From assembly GCA_037957365.1 (NCBI GenBank), contig JARHVA010000081.1:3428001-3492000 (forward strand): a DNA stretch of 64,000 bases. Reading direction: 5' to 3'. Source of the DNA: Torreya grandis (taxonomy: Eukaryota > Streptophyta > Pinopsida > Cupressales > Taxaceae). Under the pieces are notes generated by a model that was not told the DNA's origin, did no database searches, and saw only the letters and a program-made list of their open reading frames with translations. The translations under genes were made by a program, and so were the position numbers. Below are positions 21,608-32,779 of the stretch, in pieces (within the stretch, counting starts at the first letter, position 1; each line of letters begins with the position of its first letter).

Positions 21608-24368
21608 TGTTGTACCTAAAAAATGTCATTCATTTTTGGGACAACATTTAAGCTATTTTGGTCCTGTAAGACAATTATCTCTTCCTATTTCAAAAAATTG
21701 TTCTAAACTTTCAAAATTGGGAATTATTCAATCTTTTTCAGTCAAAGGACTAACAAATTCATCAGGTTCAAAGGCTTCTACAAGCGAGTTCAATCAAAAG
21801 AACCAGTTTCTAACACTTAATTATTTTCAGGACTGGTTCAACACCTTGGTTTAACCAAAAGAATCTATCAGCAAGATTCTATGCAATGTTTGCACCATTG
21901 AACCATTTTTAGTTCAAAGGTTCAATGATGTCAGTAGGTTTCAAGAATTAAGCTCTTTTGTCACAGGTTTGAAGTTTAATCCCTTCAGGTTCAACGGCTT
22001 CAAGACACTTATCAAAGAGAAGAAGGCTTAAAGAATGAACCATTAAACCATTGAACCACTCAAGTTCAAAGGTTCAAAAGGTTCAACGACAATTGGTTCA
22101 ACATGGTTTGTTTCAAAGAGCTTGGTTTAAGTGGTCAATTGAACAAATAGAAGCAAAAGAAATGAACTGTTGAACCGTTGAACCAAAGTTGGTTCAATCG
22201 ATTGGTTCAAGTGGTAGGTTCAAAGGAGTGCCCCAAAAGTTGAAGAGGCAAGTGCCCTTGTAGAGGGAATTTTTGTGGCAAAAGTGACTAAGGCAAGAAA
22301 AGCCTGAAATAAAAGCCCGACAGAGCCCAGTGGATGCTGCCAAGTGTCGTCTATCGAGTCCCACTTTACTTTGTTTCTAAGAGCTGTGAAAGTTGCCACC
22401 TGTCCCTTATAAGAGAAGCAAAATGTGAAAAATGTTTGCATCTACATGAATCTAAAATGAGTCCCAAGTATATCTACAATGTTTCTAAAGCATAGTGGAA
22501 GCCACCAAGTGTCATCTTCTATGGGACACTCAAAAGGCATCCAAAGCCTCTACAAGTTAAGCGGATGTTGCCACGTGTTCTCTCCTATTTCACAGCAGAT
22601 GCTACCATGTGTCACCTATTGAGATCAATGAAAATTGACTAAGGCAAAATCAAAGGACAAACAACCCTTTCGGAGGACACTTGGAAACCAAAGTGGACCG
22701 TTGTAAAAATCCAAAAGGTCACTTTAGAGCTCAAACAACCCTTGTAGAGGGCAGGTGAAGGACAAACGAACCAATTCAAAGGATGAAAGAGCAAAGGTAG
22801 ATACAAAGAATTCCTTCAAAAAAGTTCCCATGGCAAAGTTGTAAAGAAACAATTCCTTCAGACAAATTGTCTGAAAGAATTCCTTTAGACTTTTTGTCTG
22901 AAGGAAAAAGTCCCCTGAAACATAAAACCTACCAAGTTTCCATGTGTCCCTTATCAAAATGCAGTGAAAGCAGACACGTGTCATCTATCAAGACATAGTT
23001 TCAAAGTAGCAGAATGTGCCACACATCATCTTCAAAACTCTACAAAGATCACCACATGTCATCTTCTGCATGAATCTAAAATGAGTCTCGAAGACTTTTA
23101 AAAGAGAAGCTAAAGCTCGATGAAAGCTGCCACGTGTTGACACTTGCAATTTCTCCCTTTGGTTTCTTTATTTAGTAAGGATTGTGGAAGACCCCCAATA
23201 AGCTATTGAAATAAATGGATGCTACCAAGTGTCCTTGACCGTTTCGCAGTGGAACTTGCCATGTGTCAATTGTTGAAACCAGTGAAAAGTGATCAAAGAA
23301 CAGAGGATCAAATTAAACCAAGGACCCAATTCAACAGCCAGAAAAGGAGGAAAAATGAAGAAGGAATAGAAACATTGACACATAAGATATGTTTCTAGAA
23401 GTAGACCACCAAGTGGACATTGGAGGATACAAACATTTAATGGCATGACCCATTTCTCTGCATTGAGAAAAGCAAATGGGCAAATATGCTCGATTCTAGC
23501 ATATCTTCTTGACAAAATTTAATGCAACATGATGTGTTACTACTCCCAAGTCTTTCTTGGAGGGCTATATATTGGACTCTCTTGTATCATTCTATGGGAT
23601 CTCTCTCTTAATTACCAAAAATAAAACTCTGCCCAAATTGAAAGGCATTGTTGAGACTTTGAGCTCAGATTGTTCATCATATTTCTTTGTTTGAATCAAA
23701 AAACAAGTCAATTTTAGACTTTATGCTGTTATGGCTTGTATCATTATAGGAGATTGTTCTTATGTCTATTTCCTAAATGTATTCTTGTTTATGCAATTTA
23801 ATAAGCAAAGCTAGTAGAGGTGACAAAGAAGGTGTCTTGAAGCCAATTAATTTTAGACTTTGTGCTATCATAATTGTCTTCAGTGTGTGTTTATTTTCTA
23901 TTTCTATGTAAATAACCTTGGGATGACTTTATGCCCTCATTTTTCTTCGTATTTCACTCTTTGGTAGTTGAGGTGGAGACTTTGTGCCTCATTTCATCCT
24001 ACTGTGTTACTATACCCTGTTACAGTTACTTATCTTCACCAAAAAGATTCCTTTTGTCTGCTGAACAACACTTTTGAAAGAAGAGGAGTGTCTTCTATCA
24101 TTTCATCAGGATTTCTCCTTTGATTCATGCACATCATCTCTAAAAAAGAGAGATGGATGATTTATCCTACCCTTGAGTGTTGTTTTTTGTTTATGTATAT
24201 ATTATCTAGTTTTTGCATATCTATAGGGAACCTCCCCTTGATGAGAGGAGAGATTAGTCCCCTTTTGATGTGGTAAACCTACACATTTGGCTGACCAATC
24301 TTCCTGCTGTGGTTGATCAGACCTATTTTGTTTATTAGTATGTTGGTTGACAAACTATTCACCCAACA
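21608..24368 (+). repeat. 3' LTR of C
   Basis: 2761 bp, TGTTGTACC to CACCCAACA, then ATTAA. Repeats all the blocks of the 5' LTR; parts of the GGTTCAA array are shorter. Confidence 0.95.
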
Positions 24369-24373
24369 ATTAA

Positions 24374-25230
24374 GTAATCAAAATTAATCACAGTTTTAAT
24401 AACTACTACTATTGTAAAAATAATTATGGTTATTTTACTCACTATTGCCAAAAAATATCTAATAAGTTTATAAATTTTAGAAGTGGATGTTACTTTGAAT
24501 AAAACAAGCACTACTCTAAATCAATTAAGTAGCAATATAATGCTTCACTCCCATATATTAACACATTATGCTAAAAAATTTAATGAATGGTTAGATTGAT
24601 AGAATAACTACAACACATAATACGAGGATTTATTTCCTATAGTTGAAGCATATGAGATGAACATAACTACATGGCTAGATTTAGAGTATTCTTGAAATCC
24701 CTATTATGTTAATCTCCTTCTTTTGACTAAGACTGCTTCATATTTAGATGCACCTAAGCAAGTACTATATGCATCCATGCCAACAATAAAAGCACCTTAG
24801 CATGCCATCGATGAGCACATGTTGGCCTCTGATACTTTAAAAAAAATATGTATTCTTTATTTGGATTAGATATTCCTAAAATAATGTGTGTAAAGAATAA
24901 TGCTAAGGGGGATGGCATGTATTCTCCATTGTCTCACCAAGCAGACTATTGTAAGCACCATTATTTTAGCTTTGAGGTGATGATTGTCAAGTTTCAACTT
25001 TTAGTGCTCAATTATAACCTCCAGATGGTCTTGTTTTATATTGATGTTCATTCCTCTATTTTTATTTGAACATCCACATAATTTTCCAGTGATTCCATTC
25101 ACACTACTATTGTACATGCTCCAATTAAAGCACATGAAGAATAAGTGGAAGCAAAAAATAATGCATGGCAGGACTTCCATCTAGTCTTCTACATGTTTTG
25201 AGGATGAAACATGTCAAGGAGTATAGAATT
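24374..25230 (+). pseudogene. Internal B sequence right of C, weak coding remnant
   Basis: Several short open stretches (for example IMLHSHILTHYAKKFNEWLD and SYLDAPKQVLYASMPTIKAP) suggest an old coding region with stops. I do not recognise the family. It ends with AAGGAGTATAGAATT, a polypurine-like tract, directly before the 3' LTR of B. It could be a captured segment or a very diverged gag. Confidence 0.35.
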
Positions 25231-25566
25231 TGATATATCTATGTAGGGCAATATAATATATATATTTGGGGTAGAATAGTGGAATGTAATAGTAATATGA
25301 ATAGTAATAAATAGTAATGTCATAGAGGAATAATATCACATACATAGAATGGAAGAGTGGAATAGATTAATATAATATAAATAGAGGGGAATATACTATT
25401 GTAACGCATCCCAAAAAAGTATATCAATTAGAGTCAAATGCTCTGATAAGGAGCCCCCTCAAAGTGGAAAATGATTATGGAGTTTTTTCCTGCCAAAGAA
25501 TAATATTATATTTTGTAATCAATATAAGTAGTTATAATCTATTTGAGCATAGATGTTCCTAATAAC
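25231..25566 (+). repeat. 3' LTR of B
   Basis: Starts TGATATATCTATGTAGGG; 336 bp aligned with 11606-11946 but lacking about 10 bp near the end. CTTCA follows at 25567-25571. Confidence 0.85.
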
Positions 25567-25571
25567 CTTCA

Positions 25572-26685
25572 TGGGCTCAAAGGTTTTTCACTTTGACCCT
25601 CTACCATATGGTGACACGTGCTTTGCACCTTTGCATCTTGCACCTACATAGGGCCCAAGGCCCTCTGATCTGACTCTAGCCAACATGACTACACACTTTG
25701 TATCACGCTCTTTTATGGGTCTTAAGGCTTGACCACCAACAATGTAATGACGTGAATTTCATGCAGTCATGCTTTGCATCTCCATGAGGCCCAAATCTTG
25801 ATGATCTGATAGTTAAATCTAGAGTGATGAAGATCATAGTGTGCCATCACTAATTACATGTCCATGATTTTGCCTATCTACAATTCTTGAGGTTATCCTC
25901 TCAATACAAGATGATGTAGCTCCACTTTTAGATGTAGTGGTGGTCTATAGGCTATTAATTTTAGGGCTAGTCTCCTTCTTGTGATGTGTGTGTAACAGTA
26001 AAATTTAAGATAGTGAAGTGCAACACTATTAATTTACAAAAAGGGGTCATTTGGAGGATGATACAACACCCACATCAATAAAAGTGAAAGGGAAAGACCC
26101 AAATTTGGTCTTAGCCCATGATCATATGGGAGTTAAGCCCTTGGTTGTGTCTAACCCAAAATTACTTAACTTTTGATCCAAGAAGGCATAATTTTTTCAT
26201 GGGAAGTTGGTACCAAAATATTTTAAACTCTTGGATACCCAATTTTTTTCAATTTATTTAAAGTGGAGAACATCATTTTTTTTTCAAGCAAGAAACATTA
26301 AAACAAGCATAACCTTTAGTTAGTTTCTCCTTTTTAAGTGTCATTTTTTTGAAAGTGCAATTTTTTTTATCTCTTCACATTGGTGGTATTATATTGATTT
26401 GTAAATTTAAACCTCCATAGATTAAGGGGGTGTCATATTACTAGTCTATATCACATATAATTTATCGTATACTTCTTTTCTACACTATGGATGTTAGTTT
26501 AGTTTTACTTCTTACACCATTCAACTATCATGAATGAAAAGTCAAAGTGAAAATTCTCTTGAGGAGTAAAGGCTTACACCAAATTATGATGGGTATGGAA
26601 ATAAAATTGACACATGACACAAAGAAGGTGAATTGAGTAAAAATAAAGTGATGAAGCCTACATTCTATTGTTCCTATCTTTTTCT
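25572..26685 (+). other. Element A sequence between B and the gag remnant
   Basis: No ORF or motif recognised; presumably the 5' leader and missing gag N-terminus of A. Confidence 0.45.
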
Positions 26686-26689
26686 TTTG

Positions 26690-27340
26690 ACTTATTTTTT
26701 GATATCAAATCTGCAATAACTCCAAATCAAGTGTGAACCTTATTAGATAAACTCTTTGGAAAGGAAGATGAAATCAAGGGTCATGAGTTGGATAATGAGA
26801 CCATTAGTTTGAGCCCAGATGACTTTGATACGATTTAATAAATTTTCACCAAGTTCAAATCACTCAGGTGACAGTTGGAACTATGCAGCATTGACAAAAA
26901 AAATGATCAATTAATTCTTTCCATCCTTGTCAAATTAAGATCTGACTATTTTGTATTAATTTCTACTTTTCATGCAACTAAACATGCCCTTGGAGCTACA
27001 TTGACCATGTCATCCTTGAATGACTTTAATGTTAACTTGAATCAGGAGTAAGAAAAGCTCAGTCAAATAGACACATTGAAGTCCTTCAGATCTCATGCCT
27101 TATTTATGAATCATGACAAATAAAATCTTATAGTAGAAAGGAGAAAAAATAAAACAAGAAGGACCTAAATAAAATAAAGGGTAAAAAATATAATGCTAAG
27201 CCAAAATCATCATAAGAGTTCTCGATTTTAGATAGGAAATCTAAGAAAGAATGACTCACATGTGGCTATTATAAGAAATCTGGGCATGATGAATCCAATT
27301 ACTTGAAGAAACAGATTGACCAATTGATAAAAATGTCTGA
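26690..27340 (+). pseudogene. Copia gag of element A
   Basis: Broken frames match the UBN2-type copia Gag: TLLDKLFGKEDEIKGHELDN, then SLSPDDFDTI, a KFKSLR block, QLILSILVKLRSDYFVLIST, FHATKHALGAT and LSQIDTLKSFRSHALFM. A zinc knuckle follows near 27260 (CGYYKKSGHDESNY), with the second and last Cys changed to Tyr. The N-terminal third is not found. Multiple stops. Confidence 0.85.
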
Positions 27341-27464
27341 GAAGCACAATATCAATGTCCCTAATTCTTACACTTAGATTTCATTAGCATAGGGGTCTTC
27401 AAAGGCCAAATATAGTAAGAAGAGAAAAGATAAGGGCAAATCACTTATTAAAATTACATCCCAG

Positions 27465-27870
27465 CCTTCCACATGGATTATTGATTCTAGTGCATCACAC
27501 CACATGGCTTCATCATAGGGTATGTTCATATTCTTGGAAATTTATTCTATGCCTTCCATTTTATTGTGTAATGATAATTTTGCATAAGTTAGTGGGAGTG
27601 GATCTATTAAAAAGAATGATGGGATATTTCATGATGTTATATGTGTTCTCTCTTTATCCACCAATCTCATGTTTGTTTATCCGATCACTCACATCACCCT
27701 GGGCAAGAGAGTTGAGTTCACACCTAATTATGTGGTTATTATGGAATCTAACAATGACTCTATTATTGCATTTGGGAAAGCAAATCATGAATATAGGTTG
27801 TACACTTTCTCAAATTTTACTCCTGATCAACACTCTACTACATTGCTCACTTACTCAAATAAGGTGAGTA
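27465..27870 (+). pseudogene. Copia protease of element A
   Basis: STWIIDSSASHHMAS carries the copia protease active site, with the Gly of Asp-Ser-Gly changed to Ser. Downstream VSGSGSIKKNDG and DVICVLSLSTNLMFVYPITH match the remaining conserved blocks. Stops near 27517 and 27585. Confidence 0.8.
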
Positions 27871-28760
27871 AATTATGGCATGAGAGATTCAACCATCTCA
27901 ACTATCACTACCTGAAACAACTCAGTCATCAAGACATGGTTTCAGGGTTGTCACAAGTCAAGGTTTTTGATGGAGTTTTTGAGGGTTACATTCTTGGTAA
28001 GCATCCAAAGGAGAAGTATGATAAGGAAAAATCATAGAGAGCTAAATAGATATTGGAAATTATTCATAGTGACATTATTGGCCCATTTAAAAAACATTCA
28101 TTCAATAGGACTAAATACATGTTTACTTTCATTTATGACTATTCAAGGTATACTTAGGTGTATTTTCTCAAGCAAAAATGTGAGGCTTTTGACCATTGTC
28201 AGGACTTCAAGGCACTTGTGAAAAAATATTCAAGTAAATCCATCAAGATTTTATGTAACGACAATGGTGATGAGTATGTAACTATTTTGAGTAATTCTAC
28301 ACATTAAAGGGATTGAACTATAATGTACAATTACTTATAGTACTCAATAAAATGGTTTTATAGAGCACAATAATAGTTATTTGAAGGAAATAGACAACTT
28401 TATGCTACACTCCACGTCTCTTGCACCTTAGTATTAGGTTGAGGTCATCAACTCTACTTGTTATATCAAGAACCAAGTTCCTCACAAAACATTGAAGGGC
28501 TTCACTCCTTTTGAAGCTTACAATAGTTAGAAAACCATAGTAGTGCACTTCCACGTGTTTGGTTTTACTATTATGGTTCACATTCCTAAGAATAAACATA
28601 AGGCATTGACACCTTAGAGCCAATCTTTCATCTTCATTAAATATCCTTAGGGTGTCAAGGGATATAGGCTTCTCCATCCCACCACTCATGAGTTGTTTAT
28701 TGAGATGAATGCTCATTTTTTAGATGGATTTTTAGAATCCACACTTGATACCTCTCACTC
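27870..28760 (+). pseudogene. Copia gag-pre-integrase and integrase of element A
   Basis: SKLWHERFNHLNYHYLKQLS opens the zinc-binding region, with GVFEGYILGKHPKEKYDKEK where CxxC Cys residues are lost. The core reads EIIHSDIIGPFK (first Asp), KYMFTFIYDYSRYT, ILCNDNGDEYVT (second Asp), NGFIEHNN (Glu), then KNQVPHKTLKGFTPFEAYNS. The C-terminal tail includes VKGYRLLHPTTHELFIEMNA. Triad positions are recognisable despite stops and frameshifts. A Ser/Asp-rich linker (28770-28950) follows. Confidence 0.88.
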
Positions 28761-29074
28761 TTCCTTAAATACACTTGGATTTGATGACAATTCTGATGAT
28801 TCAGATTTGCCTAATCAACCTCTTGATGATTTAGATTCTTCTTCTAATTTTGATGATGAGAGTAGTGATGAGGATTACCCTCCTTCTCTGAGATTATCTT
28901 TAGATGATGATGAATCCCTTCCTAGTTCTCTGAGCACTAATCCTCTTTGGGATAGATAGACACTGCAAAGTGTTGGCCAATTGGTTAGAGATCCATCACA
29001 TAACATGTAAATAAGTTCACAATTTCAAGATGCCCCACATGCTTTCATTGCATTTCTTTTTGATATGTAATCAT

Positions 29075-29525
29075 TTCATGAGGAATCAGGTTCTCCTGAG
29101 TGGGATAATATTATGGAAGAGGAATGCAGTTCCTTGTAGAGGAATAACACTTGAGATTTAGTCCCACTTCCTAAGGGAAGAAAACTTGTTTGATATATAA
29201 GGGAGGAGCTATTAATTTTTACACTAAAGCTATTTGGATTTACAGGATTTTCACTAAGTTTGGCATCCAATTTTGATGACCAACAGTCATCTTCTATGAC
29301 AACCAAAACATAATTTAGATCTTCAAGAATTTAGTCCTCCATAAATGAAACAAACATATCAATATTCACATGCATTTCATTTGGGAGATCATTCATGAGT
29401 CAATCCTTAATCACTGTTATATCTAGACAATGGAGAAAATTATTGATATATCCACCAAACCCTTCACTGAGAGAAAGTATCTTCATTTATGGGATCTTAT
29501 TGGGGTTTGAGAAGCTCCATCTTCT
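29075..29525 (+). pseudogene. Deleted RT and RNase H ends of element A
   Basis: The start of copia RT is present (EWDNIMEEECSSL, then DLVPLPKGRKLV near 29150), and shortly after come the last RNase H blocks (IHMHFIWEIIHESILN; DISTKPFTERKYLHLWDLIG). The intervening polymerase palm and most of RNase H are missing, a deletion of roughly 1 kb compared with a normal copia element. Confidence 0.8.
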
Positions 29526-29613
29526 TCCTCCTATGAGGGATCATCTCTATTTGCTTGGGTACGTAATGATGCCTTTGTTCCAAGACCTAATTCTTCTACC
29601 CACCTAAGCTACA

Positions 29614-29623
29614 CTGAAGGGGG
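29614..29623 (+). other. Polypurine tract of A
   Basis: CTGAAGGGGG immediately before TGTTAGTGTAGA of the 3' LTR; a textbook copia PPT. Confidence 0.85.
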
Positions 29624-29941
29624 TGTTAGTGTAGACTTTTGTTCCAATCGATTTTATCTACAAGGTCTAGTTAAGCTTGTTTATCTTTAATAAAGGTCCT
29701 TAATAGAAAATTATTCCCACATGCATGAGGATGTTGGTACTTATCTATTTTTTACCTATATAAGGAACCTCCCTATGTACGTTTTGGACAATGATGTTAA
29801 TGCTTATTAATATATATTTTTTATTATGAAGGTAAGATTCTTCCTCTTTTGAGTTGTTATTTTCAGGTTTCATTTCTCCATAAAGGTTTTATCTATGCAT
29901 ATAATCCTAGCCAATAGATATGATTGTGTCCCACTTCGATA
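29624..29941 (+). repeat. 3' LTR of A
   Basis: 318 bp, TGTTAGTGTAGAC to ACTTCGATA (CA decayed to TA), followed by GGATC at 29942-29946. Confidence 0.93.
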
Positions 29942-31305
29942 GGATCCAAAGCCACCCATCTATCCATAGGTTTTGTAGGAACTAAAGCAACATTAATGTC
30001 CAACCCATTAAGAGGCTACATCACAATACCAAAGGGGTCAAAGGATAGATAACTAACCCCATCAAGGAGGAAAAAAAACATATTTATCATGTTGGGGTGA
30101 TGAAATCCATCCCCATATTGAAGGGGTGGGGACAACCCACAGATGCAAGATTGGCTCTATCAATGTTTGGGCATTGTAAGTGGCAAGCCTTGTGGTAGAA
30201 TATTTGAGGGGATGTGACTCATAGTATAGGGAAAAATTCCCCAATTATCAAGTATCCCTTGAAAATGTCTAACCTTCATGAAAAAATTTTCTACTTGGAC
30301 TTGAATCTACATATAGGGTGAAGATAATACATATACCTTGTCGTTAATACAAAATTGACAAGATGAATTCTCATTGTTAAATAAATTAGATTTTTTATCT
30401 TTCCATAATTGAAATATAATAACATCTCTAAATAAATTCCATAAAAAAACTATATAACTTATCCAATTAGTATAATTCCCAAGTAGGGATAAGAACCATA
30501 AGAAAGGTTCAGGATGGTAGGGCTGAAAGATGTCTTCATTGCTAACCAAACTAGGATGTAGGGCATGTCCAAATTGTGTGCTTTAAAAACTCAGGTCTAT
30601 GATAGGTTGGACACTTTGATTGAGTAATTAAAGGTGAGAATAACACTCCCCAACTGGAAGACCTTGATAGAATAGACACCAAAGGAAATGAGCTAGCTTA
30701 GGTTCAAACTTAGCCTTCCAAATTTGATTGAATTAGGAAAGCCATGTCTTGGGCAAGGAATTAAGGTTCCAACACTTATTGAGATAAATGTTGCTAAAAA
30801 TGGGATAATCACTTGATAAAGGAGGCTTGAAGAATAATTTTTGAAATGAATATCATAGTTCCACTTCCAATATTTCCACCACGAGCATTGAGGTTGCAAA
30901 CCCAACTTATGGAGCGTGAAATATGGCATTAATTCTAGAATGAAGAGAATAATTAGTAAGTCAAAATTACTTAAATTAAATTTCACTTTTATCAAGGGAT
31001 AATGAGCCCAGTCATGAGTATAAGCCAAATAATTTATAGTTTGAATTCTTTTTTTAATGAATTTTAGTACTTTTATACTAGGAATTTTAGCCAATAAGAG
31101 GCTAGTATTGGTTATGATAGGAGACCACTAGAGATTTTGGTCATTGAAGGAGAGACTACTAAATATATCACCAACCCATTTTAAATGAGGTTAAATTACC
31201 TCATAATATTTACAAATGTTTTTCACCACATATAAGCCTTCAATTTTTATAGGAGAAAAAGTGATCAATAGAGTGTGGAAACCTATGTTTTTCCAACTAG
31301 ATTTA
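29942..31305 (-). pseudogene. LINE H, middle piece: C-terminal half of ORF2
   Basis: Minus-strand frames carry the region downstream of the RT in plant L1-type ORF2: SSWKNIGFHTLLITFSPIKI, then IEGLYVVKNICKYYE and PHLKWVGDIFSSLSFNDQNL near the right end, and KPMDRWVALDP at the left end. It is broken by several stops and frameshifts. It is continuous in frame with the 5' piece across element E and with the 3' piece across element A. The exact function of this C-terminal region is not something I can assign from motifs. Confidence 0.82.
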
Positions 31306-31967
31306 TGATGCCGGAGCATCCTTCTAATAATGAATTGTCTTATTTTGTTTGTTCAATTTTGTAGTGATCGAGTTGATTAGTGGTCATGTAGATTAGTTAG
31401 TATGTTTTAAGGGGTTATAAGAATCATAATATACACTTGATAATATTATCCAAGTGTCAAATTTTGTTTAGAGTGGCTAGAACTTGACATTGGCATTTTC
31501 CCACCAATTTCACTAATTTGATTTCTCAAACTTTTTGGTCAAGTTTTGGAATCATTAATCATGTTTGAAGTATCCTCATAAGGTGTAGTATTTTTTAGTA
31601 GGTTATAAAAAGGTAAATATTACCTCTCTACATAAATGAATCACATAATGAGTCATTTTGATAGTTGTGTTAAGAGTTAGGATAGTTTGGAGTTTCTCAA
31701 CATTTTTGGAGGGATTAAGAACTGTTGAAGTAGTTATAGGTAATATAAAACTTGTAAATGTTGATGTTTGAGATAGTATTTTAAATTTAATTATAATGGA
31801 TTTTAAGAATATTGGGTGCTAACTCTAAGAAAGTCAATATAAAGTTGCTCAGTTTAAAAACTAATGTTGTATACCTTGTGTGCCTTGTATTCTATGTTTT
31901 GTGTTCAAGAACACCCAAGTATGAATTTTGGTGCAAGTAAAACTCTATGGAATGATGGTTGACACAT

Positions 31968-32063
<96 letters not shown>

Positions 32064-32779
32064 TATAGTATAAAATCTCTAAGAAAAATAAATAAGTACT
32101 CTCTTTTAAAGGAAAATTTGTAGACCAAATCATACTCTATTTCTTGTATATTAGTAATAAAGAATATTGTGTATGTATGAATGTTGAAGAAAAAAAGTAT
32201 AAATATTATAGTAATTACACTCATATGACCATTAAGTTTATATAAATACTCATTAAGGCTCTTTGTACATTATCTTTTATTGTTTTTTAAATATTTCTGG
32301 GGATATCAAACACAAACCTTGTAGGTATTAATACACAGTTAAACCAAAACTTGTGCTAAATGATTAACAAAGGTGTCTAAAAGAGGTCCAATGATTTTAT
32401 AAAGGTGTATGGTGATTACATAGACATTAATAAACCATCATATTAGGTTGAAAATTATTTTTAATTTTAATATTTCAAATTTACCCTTTTCGGGTTGACA
32501 CAGGTAGTGAAAACCCTAAACTAGGGTTTAAAAACTAAAAACAAGCTAGTGAGAGATTCCAACGTCCAAAACTTATGAAATTTGGTAAAAAATTTTAATT
32601 TAAAGTTATATAAAGTATTTTTGAATTTATTTATCATTACAGACCTTTTATGTATGACAAAAAATGACTATGTTTGAATAGGGGTAAAAGAGACCTAATT
32701 AGGCCTAGACAATGATTGAAAAGTACCCCTTTGAGTGGAGTTAGACAAATAATTTTTTTGGAGATAAGGTATAGGATAG
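31306..32779 (+). repeat. 5' LTR of E, left part
   Basis: Matches 50818-52213 nearly throughout, plus a (CA)46 expansion. Interrupted by F at 32780; GATAG at 32775-32779 is the left target duplication of F. The rest of the LTR is at 47939-48252. Confidence 0.9.
31969..32060 (+). repeat. (CA)46 microsatellite in the 5' LTR of E
   Basis: An uninterrupted CA run. The 3' LTR has only GATACATATACATATTA at this site (about 51472-51488). The minus-strand Val/Cys-repeat ORF across it is an artefact. Confidence 0.98.

Larger units (their letters stand above)
12468..24368 (+). mobile_element. Ty3/gypsy element C, Tat/Ogre-like, nested in B
   Basis: 11.9 kb, LTRs 2793 and 2761 bp starting TGTTGTACC, perfect duplication ATTAA (12463-12467 and 24369-24373). 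The primer site resembles tRNA-Arg. Internal order is gag, protease, archaeal-type RNase H, RT, RNase H, integrase. Long LTRs, the Arg primer and a second RNase H point to the Tat group. Stops and frameshifts break every gene, but the catalytic residues of protease, RT and integrase are largely still visible, so it is among the least decayed elements here and is the youngest layer of its nest. Confidence 0.95.
11606..25566 (+). mobile_element. Copia-like LTR element B nested in A (interrupted by C)
   Basis: Short LTRs at 11606-11946 and 25231-25566, with a copia-type primer site at 11950, flanked by CTTCA on both sides (11601-11605, 25567-25571). After removing C, the internal region is about 1.4 kb and carries no recognisable protease, integrase or RT, so B was probably non-autonomous. 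It lies in the leader of element A. The right LTR edge is inferred from the duplication and is uncertain by a few bases, because the two LTRs differ by an indel there. Confidence 0.82.
10754..29941 (+). mobile_element. Ty1/copia element A (interrupted by B and C)
   Basis: LTRs at 10754-11071 and 29624-29941 flanked by a perfect duplication GGATC (10749-10753, 29942-29946). A primer site abuts the 5' LTR and a classic polypurine tract (CTGAAGGGGG) abuts the 3' LTR. Coding remnants at 26690-29520 are in copia order (gag, protease, integrase, RT/RNase H ends). Element B and, within it, C account for 11606-25566. Without them A is about 5.2 kb. It sits in LINE H and restores the LINE frame when removed. 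Confidence 0.95.

Noticed and set aside
31945..32133. Minus-strand ORF of Val/Cys repeats
   Set aside because: It is the translation of the (CA)46 microsatellite.
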